IMG/VR virus record: IMGVR_UViG_3300010354_000855
Location: 1-20,745 of that record
Length of the DNA stretch: 20,745 nucleotides
Reading direction: 5' to 3' (one strand)
From: a virus
Within the stretch, counting starts at the first letter, position 1, and each line of letters opens with the position of its first letter. Below the pieces are notes generated by a model. It had not been told where the DNA came from. It made no database searches and worked only from the letters and a program-made list of their open reading frames with translations. Shown in pieces: positions 1 to 7,283 of this stretch. A program made the position numbers and the translations under genes.

Positions 1-186
1 CCAATCTGCGCGGTATTGCCGTTCTACCTTTTCCGAAAATCCCCGCGACGTATTCGAAAATTCGCGCGGGGTCATATCGTAGAACTCGGACGGCGACAAC
101 CCAATTTGACCAAACGCATACGCCTCTAATGAATCCCACGTTGGCAATTCAAAATCGGCGTTGCCGTCGATGCTTTGGCCGTTTAC
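1..186 (-). CDS. Tail assembly chaperone, C-terminal extension reached by -1 frameshift (partial)
   Basis: This is the GT-like extension of the tail chaperone. From base 186 the minus strand stays open in the -1 frame to the window edge, about 62 codons, and includes the stretches LPTWDSLEAYAFGQIGLSPS and MTPREF. The only ATG in the frame is at 75, inside MTPREF, so independent initiation would lose most of the conserved-looking part. In lambda (gpG/gpGT) and HK97-like phages the extended form links the tape measure protein to tail subunits. That role is inferred here from position directly downstream of the major tail protein and chaperone. The MTPREF-type sequence resembles the small tail-assembly-chaperone domain that other phages encode separately. 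The end lies outside the window. Confidence 0.72.
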
Positions 187-491
187 TTTTTTTCGCCTTC
201 GGCGCTGAATTGTCGGCCGAAAATTTCAAACGCCTTTTCGAGAATCGTTTGATCTTCGTCCAACAAATCGGCGACGTCGTCGATTTCCATTTTGAACGGC
301 ATTTTGTCCTTGCGGGCGCCGTCTTTGAATCCGCACCAAACCAAGGTGATGGCTTGGTCAAGGGTGATTTCGTTTTGCAACGAGGTTAGTGCCGCCAGCG
401 GCATACCGGTTACGCGCGTGAATTCGCGCAATGCGTTGAACCCGAATCGTACGGGGTAACGCTTGTTGTTTGTTTCGATGTATTCAACCAT
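183..491 (-). CDS. Tail assembly chaperone (G-like, zero-frame product)
   Basis: A 102-residue protein that begins with a short beta-like segment (VEYIETNNKRYPVRFGFNAL), followed by helices rich in acidic residues and ending GEKK. Size, composition and place (right after the major tail protein, before the expected tape measure gene) match the zero-frame chaperones of HK97-type and TP901-type siphophages, which coat the tape measure during tail assembly. The gene ends at a slippery run of A, so a minor longer product is expected. The start at 491 lies directly behind the T-rich tail of a terminator hairpin, so its transcription should be below that of the major tail protein. Confidence 0.7.
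   Translation of the reverse strand: MVEYIETNNKRYPVRFGFNALREFTRVTGMPLAALTSLQNEITLDQAITLVWCGFKDGARKDKMPFKMEIDDVADLLDEDQTILEKAFEIFGRQFSAEGEKK
186..192 (-). promoter_or_regulatory. Programmed -1 ribosomal frameshift slippery heptamer A AAA AAG
   Basis: Seven A residues followed by G on the minus strand form the heptamer A AAA AAG in the zero frame of the chaperone gene (codons GAA AAA AAG, then the stop TAA at 185-183). This is the same efficient slippery sequence used in E. coli dnaX. After slippage the ribosome reads GTA AAC GGC and stays open to the left edge. The stop immediately after the site is typical of tail chaperone frameshifts. No stimulatory hairpin was confirmed downstream. Confidence 0.72.
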
Positions 492-492
492 A

Positions 493-524
493 AAAAGAAA
501 ATAAGAGGGGTCGAAATCGACCCC
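493..524 (-). terminator. Intrinsic (partial) terminator after the major tail protein gene
   Basis: On the minus strand GGGGTCGA-TT-TCGACCCC forms an 8-bp GC-rich stem with a 2-nt spacer, followed by the T-rich stretch TCTTATTTTCTTTTT. It begins 10 bases after the major tail protein stop and ends against the chaperone start codon at 491. Since the chaperone has no visible promoter, this is probably a leaky terminator that lowers downstream expression. Confidence 0.7.
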
Positions 525-533
525 CCGTTAATT

Positions 534-968
534 TTAGGCGTTGGCAGCCTCGGTCAGAACGCCAGTTCCCTCGAATGAGAACGAGAATGTTGCGTTGTCC
601 TCAACACCCGCCTCTTGGTCAAGCGAGGTGATGAATCCACGACCCGAGTACACCTTTTCGCCGCTGGCAACTGAACCAAACTTGACGTACAAATTGGTTC
701 GGCCGTTAAGGTAGCCAAACAAATCGGAATATCCGTCGGCACCCGTGAGCGAGTACACAACCAATCCGTCGCCGGACAAAGACCACGAACGTTGGCCGCT
801 TAAAAGTTCACGCCATCCGGCTGAATCTTTGGTCGACGTGTCGCGGGTTTCCATTGAAATTGACAATGATGCGTTGGTCATACGTCCAACCTCATCGTAA
901 GTAGTGCCGTCCGTGCTGAATTGAATCAATACGTCCGTCGCATTCATAATAGCGGTAGATGCGGGCAT
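534..968 (-). CDS. Major tail (tube) protein, TP901-1 family
   Basis: A 144-residue, mostly beta protein. The signature features are an N-terminal strand (ATDVLIQFSTDG), a central region with METRDTSTKDSAGWRE and GQRSWSLSGDGLV, and a C-terminal strand pair around GRGFITSLDQEAGVEDNATF. The central pattern (distinguish from tag-like sequence, then S-W-x-L/V-S-G-x-G) is characteristic of the phage tail tube family Phage_tail_2/TP901-1. It is expected to assemble as stacked hexamers around the tape measure. It lies between neck/tail terminator genes and the tail chaperone, as in most siphophages, and is followed by a strong hairpin, which fits a highly expressed structural protein. Confidence 0.8.
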   Translation of the reverse strand: MPASTAIMNATDVLIQFSTDGTTYDEVGRMTNASLSISMETRDTSTKDSAGWRELLSGQRSWSLSGDGLVVYSLTGADGYSDLFGYLNGRTNLYVKFGSVASGEKVYSGRGFITSLDQEAGVEDNATFSFSFEGTGVLTEAANA

Positions 969-970
969 TG

Positions 971-1144
971 TTATTGTTTTTTAGGGGTTTTGTTTTCGGG
1001 TTTTGCGACGGGTTCGTCGGTGACGAGGTACCCGGCGTTTTCTAATTGCTTGGCGGTATGCGGCGGAACCATAACGAATGAACCCGCAACAACGACGCGT
1101 TCGTTCATTACCTCCCAATCCTTTACCAACTGAATTTTGATCAT
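971..1144 (-). CDS. Small protein of the neck/tail module, unknown function
   Basis: A 57-codon gene: it starts at 1144 with an ATGA overlap of the tail terminator stop and ends two bases before the major tail protein start at 968. The protein begins MIKIQLVKDW, has a middle segment VVVAGSFVMVPPHTAKQLEN, a Gly-rich turn and a Lys/Pro-rich C-terminus (KPENKTPKKQ). The pattern of a short beta region, then P-x2-A-x2-L-x2-AG, resembles the 61-residue gene at 3100-3285. The tight fit between neighbours argues that it is real. Function is not known; small structural or assembly proteins are common at this position. Confidence 0.65.
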   Translation of the reverse strand: MIKIQLVKDWEVMNERVVVAGSFVMVPPHTAKQLENAGYLVTDEPVAKPENKTPKKQ

Positions 1145-1530
1145 AGTCGAATGATTCTAAAGGTTAGGTCAACTTGCTTGGCGAAGTATCGTTCGTCGTC
1201 CGAAAACAAATCCCTTTCGCCTTCAAATTTACAACTTTGAACGGCAACGTCCAAAATGATTTCGCGCATTCGTACGAATGCAGAACGCACGTATTCAATG
1301 CCGTTCGCGGTGTCGGAATAGTTCGTCGAAATTAGGGTGATGCGAACGTCGACCTCGTCAATGTGCGAATCCGAATCTTTGGATCGGGACGGCGTGTTGT
1401 TTATCACCTCGTAAACGGCGAACGGCGTCGTTTGGCTTTGGGCGCCAACGGACGGGAACACACGACCGCCGAACAACGAATTCAAATTCGTGTCGGTCGT
1501 GAACTTTGATTTGATAACCTTGCCAATCAT
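1141..1530 (-). CDS. Tail terminator / tail completion protein (DUF3168-like)
   Basis: A 129-residue protein. The N-terminus is a helix with a loop (KFTTDTNLNSLFGGRVFPS), followed by TTPFAVYEVI, then beta strands around DEVDVRITLIS and a final strand VDLTFRIIRL. This arrangement matches the DUF3168 / lambda gpU-like tail terminator fold, which caps the tail tube and joins it to the neck. Its order (after the gp10-like neck protein, before the major tail protein) is the usual one. The start overlaps the upstream stop by ATGA. Confidence 0.7.
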   Translation of the reverse strand: MIGKVIKSKFTTDTNLNSLFGGRVFPSVGAQSQTTPFAVYEVINNTPSRSKDSDSHIDEVDVRITLISTNYSDTANGIEYVRSAFVRMREIILDVAVQSCKFEGERDLFSDDERYFAKQVDLTFRIIRL

Positions 1531-2075
1531 TTCACAACTTTGTTGAATTCACGTTCGAGGTATGCCTTGGCGTTCGCCGTGAATTGCGCCAATACCAATG
1601 GCATCGTGCGCGATTTTGCGCGGTCAGCGAATCCGCGGTTTGAACCGGAATAGTTGCCCGATTTGATGTTCCCGTAGTTGATAAAATGCGCGAACCATCC
1701 GCCCTTTTCGGGGTCTTTAAATGCGTTTTTTACGCGTGGCCCTACCCAGTATGCGGAAAACAAACGGGCTGGGCCGTTGGTTTTTGAACGTCCAATACCA
1801 ATGGAACGTTTCAACGTTCCCGGTTCGATTTCCGCATACAAACCGCCATTGCGGTAAACTTTGATCGTTTCGGTTGAATCGGTGATTTCGGAACGCATCG
1901 CATCGCGCGTCAAACGCATTGCGTTGCGTTGTAGTGCGCCCAAATCGCGTGCGTCGATACTCTTTGCATATTCCGACAATTCGTGCAATACGCGCGAAAT
2001 TTCGCGGTTCAATTCCGCACCATCGATACCAATGCCCGACGTGTCGCCACCCTTATGAACATACGTGCGCGCCAT
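1527..2075 (-). CDS. Neck / minor tail protein, HK97 gp10-like
   Basis: A 182-residue protein. Residues 20-70 are predicted helical (ELNREISRVLHELSEYAKS...), followed by SEITDSTETIKVYRNGG, a GTLKRSIG segment, a YWVGPRV strand, an aromatic-rich region (GGWFAHFINYGN), and a C-terminal helix (MPLVLAQFTANAKAYLEREF). The LKRSI ... VGP ... HFxxYG ... FANA order is typical of HK97 gp10 family neck/minor tail proteins. The start at 2075 shares one base with the preceding stop (TAATG), implying translational coupling. It is expected to act at the head-tail interface. Confidence 0.72.
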   Translation of the reverse strand: MARTYVHKGGDTSGIGIDGAELNREISRVLHELSEYAKSIDARDLGALQRNAMRLTRDAMRSEITDSTETIKVYRNGGLYAEIEPGTLKRSIGIGRSKTNGPARLFSAYWVGPRVKNAFKDPEKGGWFAHFINYGNIKSGNYSGSNRGFADRAKSRTMPLVLAQFTANAKAYLEREFNKVVK

Positions 2076-2512
2076 TAGTCCGACAATTTGGTATGGATTC
2101 GCAACGTCTTTTTGCGGTCGTCGCCCGAAATGATGGATTGGATTTCGTAAATGTTGCCGCGGTAAACGATACGCATTTGCTCGTTTACGTCCGTGCGGTA
2201 ACGAATCAAAAACTCAACCATCCGTGTGGCGACAATTTGATTTGATTGTTCGCCCTCGATGCCGCGTTTTTCCTCGACCTTCGCCCATACAATAGCCAAC
2301 GTCGTGAAATCGATTGTACGTTGGCCGAAATAATCTTGCTCAACGCCACCAAGGTCGTTTTGAATATCGTCGACAACGCATTCGGTATTGTTCACCTCGC
2401 CCGAATCGGACGTGACACGTTGACCGAATGCGTCAACGACGGCGGTTGTATTCGCCAACGCTGGCACATACGTTTGAATCGTTATGCGCTGATCGAAATC
2501 GCCCGGATTCAT
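2075..2512 (-). CDS. Head closure / head-tail joining protein
   Basis: A 145-residue protein read from MNPGDFDQRITIQTY. A longer reading from 2542 exists, but the ATG at 2512 overlaps the connector stop by one base (TAATG), as in neighbouring genes, and places the family-typical DQRITIQ motif at the N-terminus. The rest is beta-rich, with TTLAIVWAKVEEKRG, a helix, then MVEFLIRYRTDVNEQMRIVYRG and YEIQSI. This W-A-x-V-E-x-x-x-G ... F-x-I-R-Y-R ... I-x-Y-x-G-x-x-Y-x-I order is characteristic of Phage_H_T_join/SPP1 gp16-like closure proteins that plug the connector after packaging. Confidence 0.78.
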   Translation of the reverse strand: MNPGDFDQRITIQTYVPALANTTAVVDAFGQRVTSDSGEVNNTECVVDDIQNDLGGVEQDYFGQRTIDFTTLAIVWAKVEEKRGIEGEQSNQIVATRMVEFLIRYRTDVNEQMRIVYRGNIYEIQSIISGDDRKKTLRIHTKLSD

Positions 2513-3093
2513 TAGAATGAAAATACGCGGTAGGGATTCCAAAGGTATTCCGCGGCCGTCGGCAAACGCTTGACCGAATCGGTGCGGTTTTCATACATAT
2601 CGCCAATCACCAACAACATTCCGTGTTTCAACGGCGCGGGGACGGACGCGGCGTTGGCATATCCCGCAACGTAGCGAATAAACACCGCGTTGATTGTTTC
2701 GTATGTTCCGAACCAACCATTGTCGGGTGAAATGCGTGCGGGTTGCGAAATCAAATCGGTTTTGTAATCGGACGCGCTCGCCGTGATCGTGGTTTCGTTG
2801 CCGTCGATGTATTTCACATAGGTAACGGCCGAAACGGGCGACCGCGACAAACGAATTTCGTCCTTATAAGTTCCCGTGTATTGCGGGAAATCGTCGAAAT
2901 ATTCTTCGAACGTGGTCGGCATCAAAGCCAACCGCGTGTATGATTCGCACAATTGACGCGCCGCGGTGATAAAAATCGCCAACGTCGTGTCGTCATCCGA
3001 ATGGTCAACGCGCAAAAATTCCTTCACCTCGGCCAGCGTTAGCGGTTCCGATGCGGGCGGCGTGACAACTTGAATGGTTTTTTGTGCGTTCAT
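2512..3093 (-). CDS. Head-tail connector (adaptor) protein, HK97 gp6-like
   Basis: A 193-residue protein. Residues 14-27 (SEPLTLAEVKEFLR) and 32-56 (a helix DDDTTLAIFITAARQLCESY...) form the helical part expected of gp6/SPP1 gp15 adaptors. A middle beta section (LSRSPVSAVTYVKYID) and the late helix (APLKHGMLLVIGDMYENR) complete the family pattern. These proteins form a ring under the portal. Order capsid - small protein - connector - closure protein is standard. Confidence 0.8.
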   Translation of the reverse strand: MNAQKTIQVVTPPASEPLTLAEVKEFLRVDHSDDDTTLAIFITAARQLCESYTRLALMPTTFEEYFDDFPQYTGTYKDEIRLSRSPVSAVTYVKYIDGNETTITASASDYKTDLISQPARISPDNGWFGTYETINAVFIRYVAGYANAASVPAPLKHGMLLVIGDMYENRTDSVKRLPTAAEYLWNPYRVFSF

Positions 3094-3099
3094 TGTTTT

Positions 3100-3285
3100 T
3101 TAGCGCTTTTGTGCTTTGGCTTTGGGAACGGCGCGTTCAGCACGCTCGGCGGCCGGCTTGGCTATAATTTCAGCCAAACCAGCGCCGACGTACTCCATCG
3201 CCGCCTCGGCGGTAAGGGTATGCACCTCGCCTTCGCGAAATGCAAACCCGTTACCAACCAAGGTTTTGAGGAATCGAATTTCCAT
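3100..3285 (-). CDS. Small protein next to major capsid gene, unknown function
   Basis: A 61-residue gene immediately downstream of the major capsid gene (4 bases between). It reads MEIRFLKTLVGNGFAFREGE, then VHTLTAEAAMEYVGAGLAEI, then an Ala/Lys/Arg-rich tail ending KAQKR. Small proteins with a short beta segment, an A-x3-Y/L-x2-AG-x-A helix and a charged tail are frequent between capsid and connector genes of HK97-type phages; a function has not been assigned that I can name. It shares layout with the 57-residue gene at 971-1144, possibly a paralogue. Confidence 0.65.
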   Translation of the reverse strand: MEIRFLKTLVGNGFAFREGEVHTLTAEAAMEYVGAGLAEIIAKPAAERAERAVPKAKAQKR

Positions 3286-3289
3286 TCGA

Positions 3290-4492
3290 TTAGGCAGTTT
3301 TCATCGTGATGAACTTGATGGCAGAACCATTGATGGCACCAGCGTCAGAACGCTTGTACGCAATGAAACCAACCAACAAGGCGTCAGCGTAGCGCTCGTT
3401 CAAGCGAAGCATTTGAACACCACCGGCGTTGCGAACAACGTACTTGCTGAAATCAGCTGCGATAAGCGGCTTGGCGGCAGAACCGATAGCGGCCATATCG
3501 TTGTTCACGTAGAACGGAACACCGAATACGCGGTCGGGTTCGCCAGCGGCCATACCCGGAATGAACACGGGGAAGTCGTTAGATGAACCAACACCAAGTT
3601 TGCGGATAGCGGCGGCGGTAGAATCGGCACCCATCAAAGCGAATTTCGCAGAGTTGCGGTACGATTTGTCAACGCTATGGATAAGGGTCAAGATTTCGTC
3701 GGCCGTGATAGCGGTTGCGCTGGCGGTCGTGAGGGCGCTCGATCCAGCGGTAACGATACCGGTCGGCTTGCTTGAACCATCACCAGTGGTGAAGTGTGCG
3801 TTTTGGCCACGTGCGATGCGCGTGCCAAGTGCGTCAACCAAGAATGCGTCGAGGTCGAAGGCGGCGTCTTGCAAAAGTTGGTACGAAACCTTTACGATTT
3901 TAGACGAGTACGTGTAGGCGCCGAGGTTAAGGGCGGCAAACGTCATATCGCTAACAACGTCGGCAGAACCTTCGCTCAAGATAGCACCAACAACGCTCGT
4001 GTCGTCAACCTTCGGGTAGGGAAGGGTTGCGCCGCTTTGCGTGTTCAGCACTTGGGCAAGACGCTCAACCTCACCGGTGAACTTGCTTGCAACGTCAAGG
4101 GCGTATGAAAAATCCTCGGGAACCAAGAATCCACCAGCGCTTCCGGGCGTGGTCAATTGCGGGTCGGTACCGCGTTGCTCGACAACGGCACGCTCCTCGG
4201 CGTTCAGACCGCCAAGGCCGTGGCGAAGGTATTTAGAAAACGCCTCACGCTTGGTGATTTCCTTTTGCTCGGCACGTGCCTCGCGACCGGCGGCGATTTC
4301 CTTTTTCATTTGCTCGGCACGCTCGATTTTCTCGACGCTCTCGCCAAGGGCGCGTACGTCGTTTTCGATTGCGTCGAACTTTTGGTTTTCTTCGGCGTTC
4401 AGCGAACGGCCTTCGGTTTGTGCGGCGGCAACGATATGATTCATTTCGTTAACCAACGCGGCGCGCTTTTCGCGCAGTTGAATTGAGTTCAT
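3290..4492 (-). CDS. Major capsid protein, HK97 fold
   Basis: A 400-residue protein. Residues 1-100 are a charged coiled-coil scaffold (delta) domain (LREKRAALVNEMNHIVAAAQ...). The mature shell domain follows from about residue 105 (TPGSAGGFLVPEDFSYALDV), with P-domain helices, the typical SSKIVKVSYQLLQDAAFDLD and GTRIARGQNAHFTTGDGSSK segments, and the A-domain near the end (FGVPFYVNNDM ... ADFSKYVVRNAGG). Cleavage by the upstream protease should occur between delta and shell domains; the GTDPQLTTPGSAGG region is the likely boundary but the site was not determined. It begins 3 bases after the protease gene. Confidence 0.92.
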   Translation of the reverse strand: MNSIQLREKRAALVNEMNHIVAAAQTEGRSLNAEENQKFDAIENDVRALGESVEKIERAEQMKKEIAAGREARAEQKEITKREAFSKYLRHGLGGLNAEERAVVEQRGTDPQLTTPGSAGGFLVPEDFSYALDVASKFTGEVERLAQVLNTQSGATLPYPKVDDTSVVGAILSEGSADVVSDMTFAALNLGAYTYSSKIVKVSYQLLQDAAFDLDAFLVDALGTRIARGQNAHFTTGDGSSKPTGIVTAGSSALTTASATAITADEILTLIHSVDKSYRNSAKFALMGADSTAAAIRKLGVGSSNDFPVFIPGMAAGEPDRVFGVPFYVNNDMAAIGSAAKPLIAADFSKYVVRNAGGVQMLRLNERYADALLVGFIAYKRSDAGAINGSAIKFITMKTA

Positions 4493-4495
4493 TTT

Positions 4496-6007
4496 TTAGG
4501 AATGAAGGTTAATAATTCGTAAGATAAAAGAGCGCAAATTCGGCCGTTCGACCTCGTTCACGTTTTCGGTAGTTGCTTCGGCGGCGGCCGAAATTTCAAT
4601 ATCGGTGATCAAATCGGTGTCGGCGTTTAATGCGCGCGAAACCAATTTGGACGTTGCCGCTGGGTAGGCTGGAATTACCACGGGCGCGACGTCAATCAAA
4701 CGCGACACCTTGGTGATGGTGCGAATGTTTTGTTTGCCTTTGGTTTCCCATTTGTCGGCTTCGATCATAAACGCGAACGACGATTGATTGACGTCGCCGC
4801 GCTTCATAAGTTCCACCAAATCGTTGGCGTATGACGTGTTCGGTAGGTCGATTTCATAACCCAAACCAACCTCGTCGACAAAAATGCGAAGGGTTCCCGA
4901 CGACACGCGGCCGAGTAGGTAGTTCCAGTCGTGGTTGTAAAACCCACGAACGTCGTCGTTCATTACGGCGTCAAACGCACCCGGCGCGATGTACTCAACG
5001 AAACCGCCCAAATCTTCGGACGGCGAATTGAACACGGCGGCATAACCACGAATGGTGTTGCCCGTTACGTCGGCGCGTTGCGTCGTGATGCGGCGCTCCA
5101 TTACGGGTGCGCCCTTGCGAACGTCGGCGTCGAATTCCTCAAGCGTCGAGAATCGGTGAACGACGTTCAACGGCGGTTGTTGTTCGACGAATGCGCCGAT
5201 TTCCTCGTCGAATTCGTACACGCGGATTTTGGCGGCGGGGTCGTCGGGCGTACCCGTTACCACGAAGCCCGAATCGGCCTCTAAATCGCCGTCCATTGCG
5301 ATTTCGATGACACGACCATAGGCATACCCGTTCGACGTATTCCAGCGAACGAAATCGCCCAATTCCAATTCGTCGGGCATTGCGCGGTCGGCAACCAACA
5401 CGCCAACGCCACCGATTTCAGCGATCACGTCGACGTTGTTGTCGTAGTGACGCACGATACCAAGTTCGTTCACCTTTTCAATCTTTTTTTCGTTTGATCC
5501 CGTAGCGTACACGTGCGACGCCGGGATATTGTGTTCGGCCGCGAACGTCAACAATTCGTCGTCGTTGTCGCGCGCGGAAATGATATAGATTTCGGAACCA
5601 TCGTTTTGCTCCTTTTCCAGCAACTCGCGTCCCGTGGCGGTCGTCAGCGTGCCGTCGTAATCGAACGACACACGCTCGCCGGCGGCGCGGTTGTATTCCT
5701 CGGACGTCTTGTAGATTTCCGTCGCCCATTCGAGCATTTCGTCGCCACCCCACGCGGCGAACATTACCGACCCGCAAATTTCCTTTCCGTCGGAATCGAC
5801 GAAATCGCCTTGGTCGTATACCTTGGCGCGGGATAAAAACGAATAAATGCGCGGCAGACGTTCGACCGATACCTCCTCGCGGTTGGCCAATATGCGTGCG
5901 GTTTCCCAACCAACGGCGGTGCCACACTCCGAATCGTATTCGGCGCGGTGATCCAACGCGCGTTGTGCGTTGTCCGTTGCGGCTTGGGGATAATTAGACC
6001 ACGGCAT
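4496..6007 (-). CDS. Multidomain prohead protease with HAD-phosphatase-like and Tudor/SH3-like domains
   Basis: A 503-residue fusion, far longer than simple HK97 proteases (about 200). Residues 1-96: W-x-N-Y-P, CGTAVGWETA and AAWGG motifs of a linker domain seen in phage head proteins. Residues 112-205: HAD-like, with motif I DYDGT (D116, D118), motif II S144 in ISAR, lysines K174/K175 and motif IV HYDNN (187-191). Residues 215-285: GDFVRWNTSNGYAYGRV and DDPAAKIRVY, like the DUF2945/Tudor-SH3 domain. Residues 303-455: S78-type protease with H359 (FYNHDW), S409/S410 (VNQSSFAF) and D439 (IDVAPVVIPAYPA). The protease matures the capsid; the role of the extra domains is unknown. No frameshift is seen, so this is one continuous protein. 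Confidence 0.85.
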   Translation of the reverse strand: MPWSNYPQAATDNAQRALDHRAEYDSECGTAVGWETARILANREEVSVERLPRIYSFLSRAKVYDQGDFVDSDGKEICGSVMFAAWGGDEMLEWATEIYKTSEEYNRAAGERVSFDYDGTLTTATGRELLEKEQNDGSEIYIISARDNDDELLTFAAEHNIPASHVYATGSNEKKIEKVNELGIVRHYDNNVDVIAEIGGVGVLVADRAMPDELELGDFVRWNTSNGYAYGRVIEIAMDGDLEADSGFVVTGTPDDPAAKIRVYEFDEEIGAFVEQQPPLNVVHRFSTLEEFDADVRKGAPVMERRITTQRADVTGNTIRGYAAVFNSPSEDLGGFVEYIAPGAFDAVMNDDVRGFYNHDWNYLLGRVSSGTLRIFVDEVGLGYEIDLPNTSYANDLVELMKRGDVNQSSFAFMIEADKWETKGKQNIRTITKVSRLIDVAPVVIPAYPAATSKLVSRALNADTDLITDIEISAAAEATTENVNEVERPNLRSFILRIINLHS

Positions 6008-6010
6008 AGT

Positions 6011-7216
6011 TTAGATACCTTCGTCGGTTCCGGCGTTGACCATATTCAGCGGCTGAAGGTACACGTCGCCACCTTCAACGTCGCCGAGGTTTTCTTTTTT
6101 GCGAATGTCGTTCACCGACAACCAACCCCATTGGCGGCCGACGGCGTACGCATCGTATCGTGATTTAATGTCACCACGAAGCAAACCTTGGAGGTTGAAC
6201 TGAACGAACAACGTTGAATCCATACCGAACAATTTGTCGGTGAATTCTTGTTCCCAGCGAACCGCCCACGGACGAATCGTATTGCGGACGAATTGAATGC
6301 CTTGTTCCTCGATGTTCGCGCGCGTTGACGATTGCGACAAATCGCCGAGCATATGCGGCGGGATCAAAAACCAGCGTGCGACCTCTTGCGTTTGGAATTG
6401 GCGCGTTTGTAGAAACTGCGCTTGGTCGGGCGGAATCGTCATTTTCTCGATTCGCATCCCCTCTTCGAGGATTGCCGTTTTGTGCGAGTTGCCCAAACCG
6501 CCGTACGAGTTGGCCCACGATTGGCGCAAACGAACGTATGCTTCGTCGGACAAACGACCGGGGTGCGTTAACACGCCACCGACGTTTGCGCCGTTGCCGA
6601 AGAATTCGGCACCGAACTGATTTGCCGCCAAACCAATTCCAAAGGTTTCGCGGGCGGCCTTAATCGGTGACAAACCGACGACGCCGTCGAACGACAATCC
6701 GCAAACGTGGATCATTTCGAAATCGGCGTAAACCTCTTTTTTGTCGACGTGGTAAAATTTCTCGCCGTCGACGACCTTCACCTCAACGCGCAACGGGTGA
6801 ATCGGAACCATTTTGGTTGGTTTGCCCGTGCCGTCGCGCTCGATGAATGCGTACGCGTTGCCGTGAAGGCACAAATGCGCCATCATCGTTTCGCGGAAAA
6901 CCATTGACGTCATCATCGCGTTCGGGCGATGCAACAATTGACCAATCGGGTTTCCAGTTACCACGACGGGCGATTCGCCCTCGATGGTGTAAACGTTCCA
7001 CGGCAATGAACCGATTGTTTCCGATAAAATGCGAACTGATGCCCAAACCGCGGAAAATGTCATCGCGGATTTTTCGTTGACCGAAACACCCGTTTTCGAA
7101 CGCTCGTCCGAGAACAACCATTCGGCGGGTTTAGCCAACGACGTCGACGGGTTGTTCGGTGACGCGCGGAACAAACCGCGAACGCGGTCGAGGAATGTGG
7201 TTTGTGTTTCGGCCAT
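6011..7216 (-). CDS. Portal protein, HK97 family
   Basis: A 401-residue protein. Recognisable segments: AMTFSAVWASVRILSETIGS at 51-70, the wing/stem region LLHRPNAMMTSMVFRETMMA, GNAYAFIERD, FEMIHVCGLSFDGVVGLSPI, the GANVGGVLTHPG loop, and the C-terminal VARWFLIPPHMLGDLSQSST. All follow the HK97 (Phage_portal) family. The protein forms the dodecameric DNA channel at one capsid vertex. The start at 7216 follows an AT-rich leader without Shine-Dalgarno. It is the first gene after repeat element R1, so a transcript start for the head genes may lie between 7217 and 7283; only an imperfect -7-like box (TACATTCG) is visible. Confidence 0.92.
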   Translation of the reverse strand: MAETQTTFLDRVRGLFRASPNNPSTSLAKPAEWLFSDERSKTGVSVNEKSAMTFSAVWASVRILSETIGSLPWNVYTIEGESPVVVTGNPIGQLLHRPNAMMTSMVFRETMMAHLCLHGNAYAFIERDGTGKPTKMVPIHPLRVEVKVVDGEKFYHVDKKEVYADFEMIHVCGLSFDGVVGLSPIKAARETFGIGLAANQFGAEFFGNGANVGGVLTHPGRLSDEAYVRLRQSWANSYGGLGNSHKTAILEEGMRIEKMTIPPDQAQFLQTRQFQTQEVARWFLIPPHMLGDLSQSSTRANIEEQGIQFVRNTIRPWAVRWEQEFTDKLFGMDSTLFVQFNLQGLLRGDIKSRYDAYAVGRQWGWLSVNDIRKKENLGDVEGGDVYLQPLNMVNAGTDEGI

Positions 7217-7283
7217 TGTATAGGTTTCCCGTGCGAATGTACAAACTAATTCCCAACCAAGTGTAGGAATTGACCGAAAAAAT

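Noticed and set aside
5478-5927. A 149-codon minus-strand frame within the multidomain protease
   Set aside because: It is out of frame with the recognised HAD and linker motifs, and is Arg-rich and random in look.
7234-7256. A promoter for the portal gene (TACATTCG at 7241-7234, or TTAGTTTG at 7249-7242)
   Set aside because: Each box has one mismatch to TAnnTTTG and no TTG stands 19-21 bases upstream, so it was not listed as a feature.
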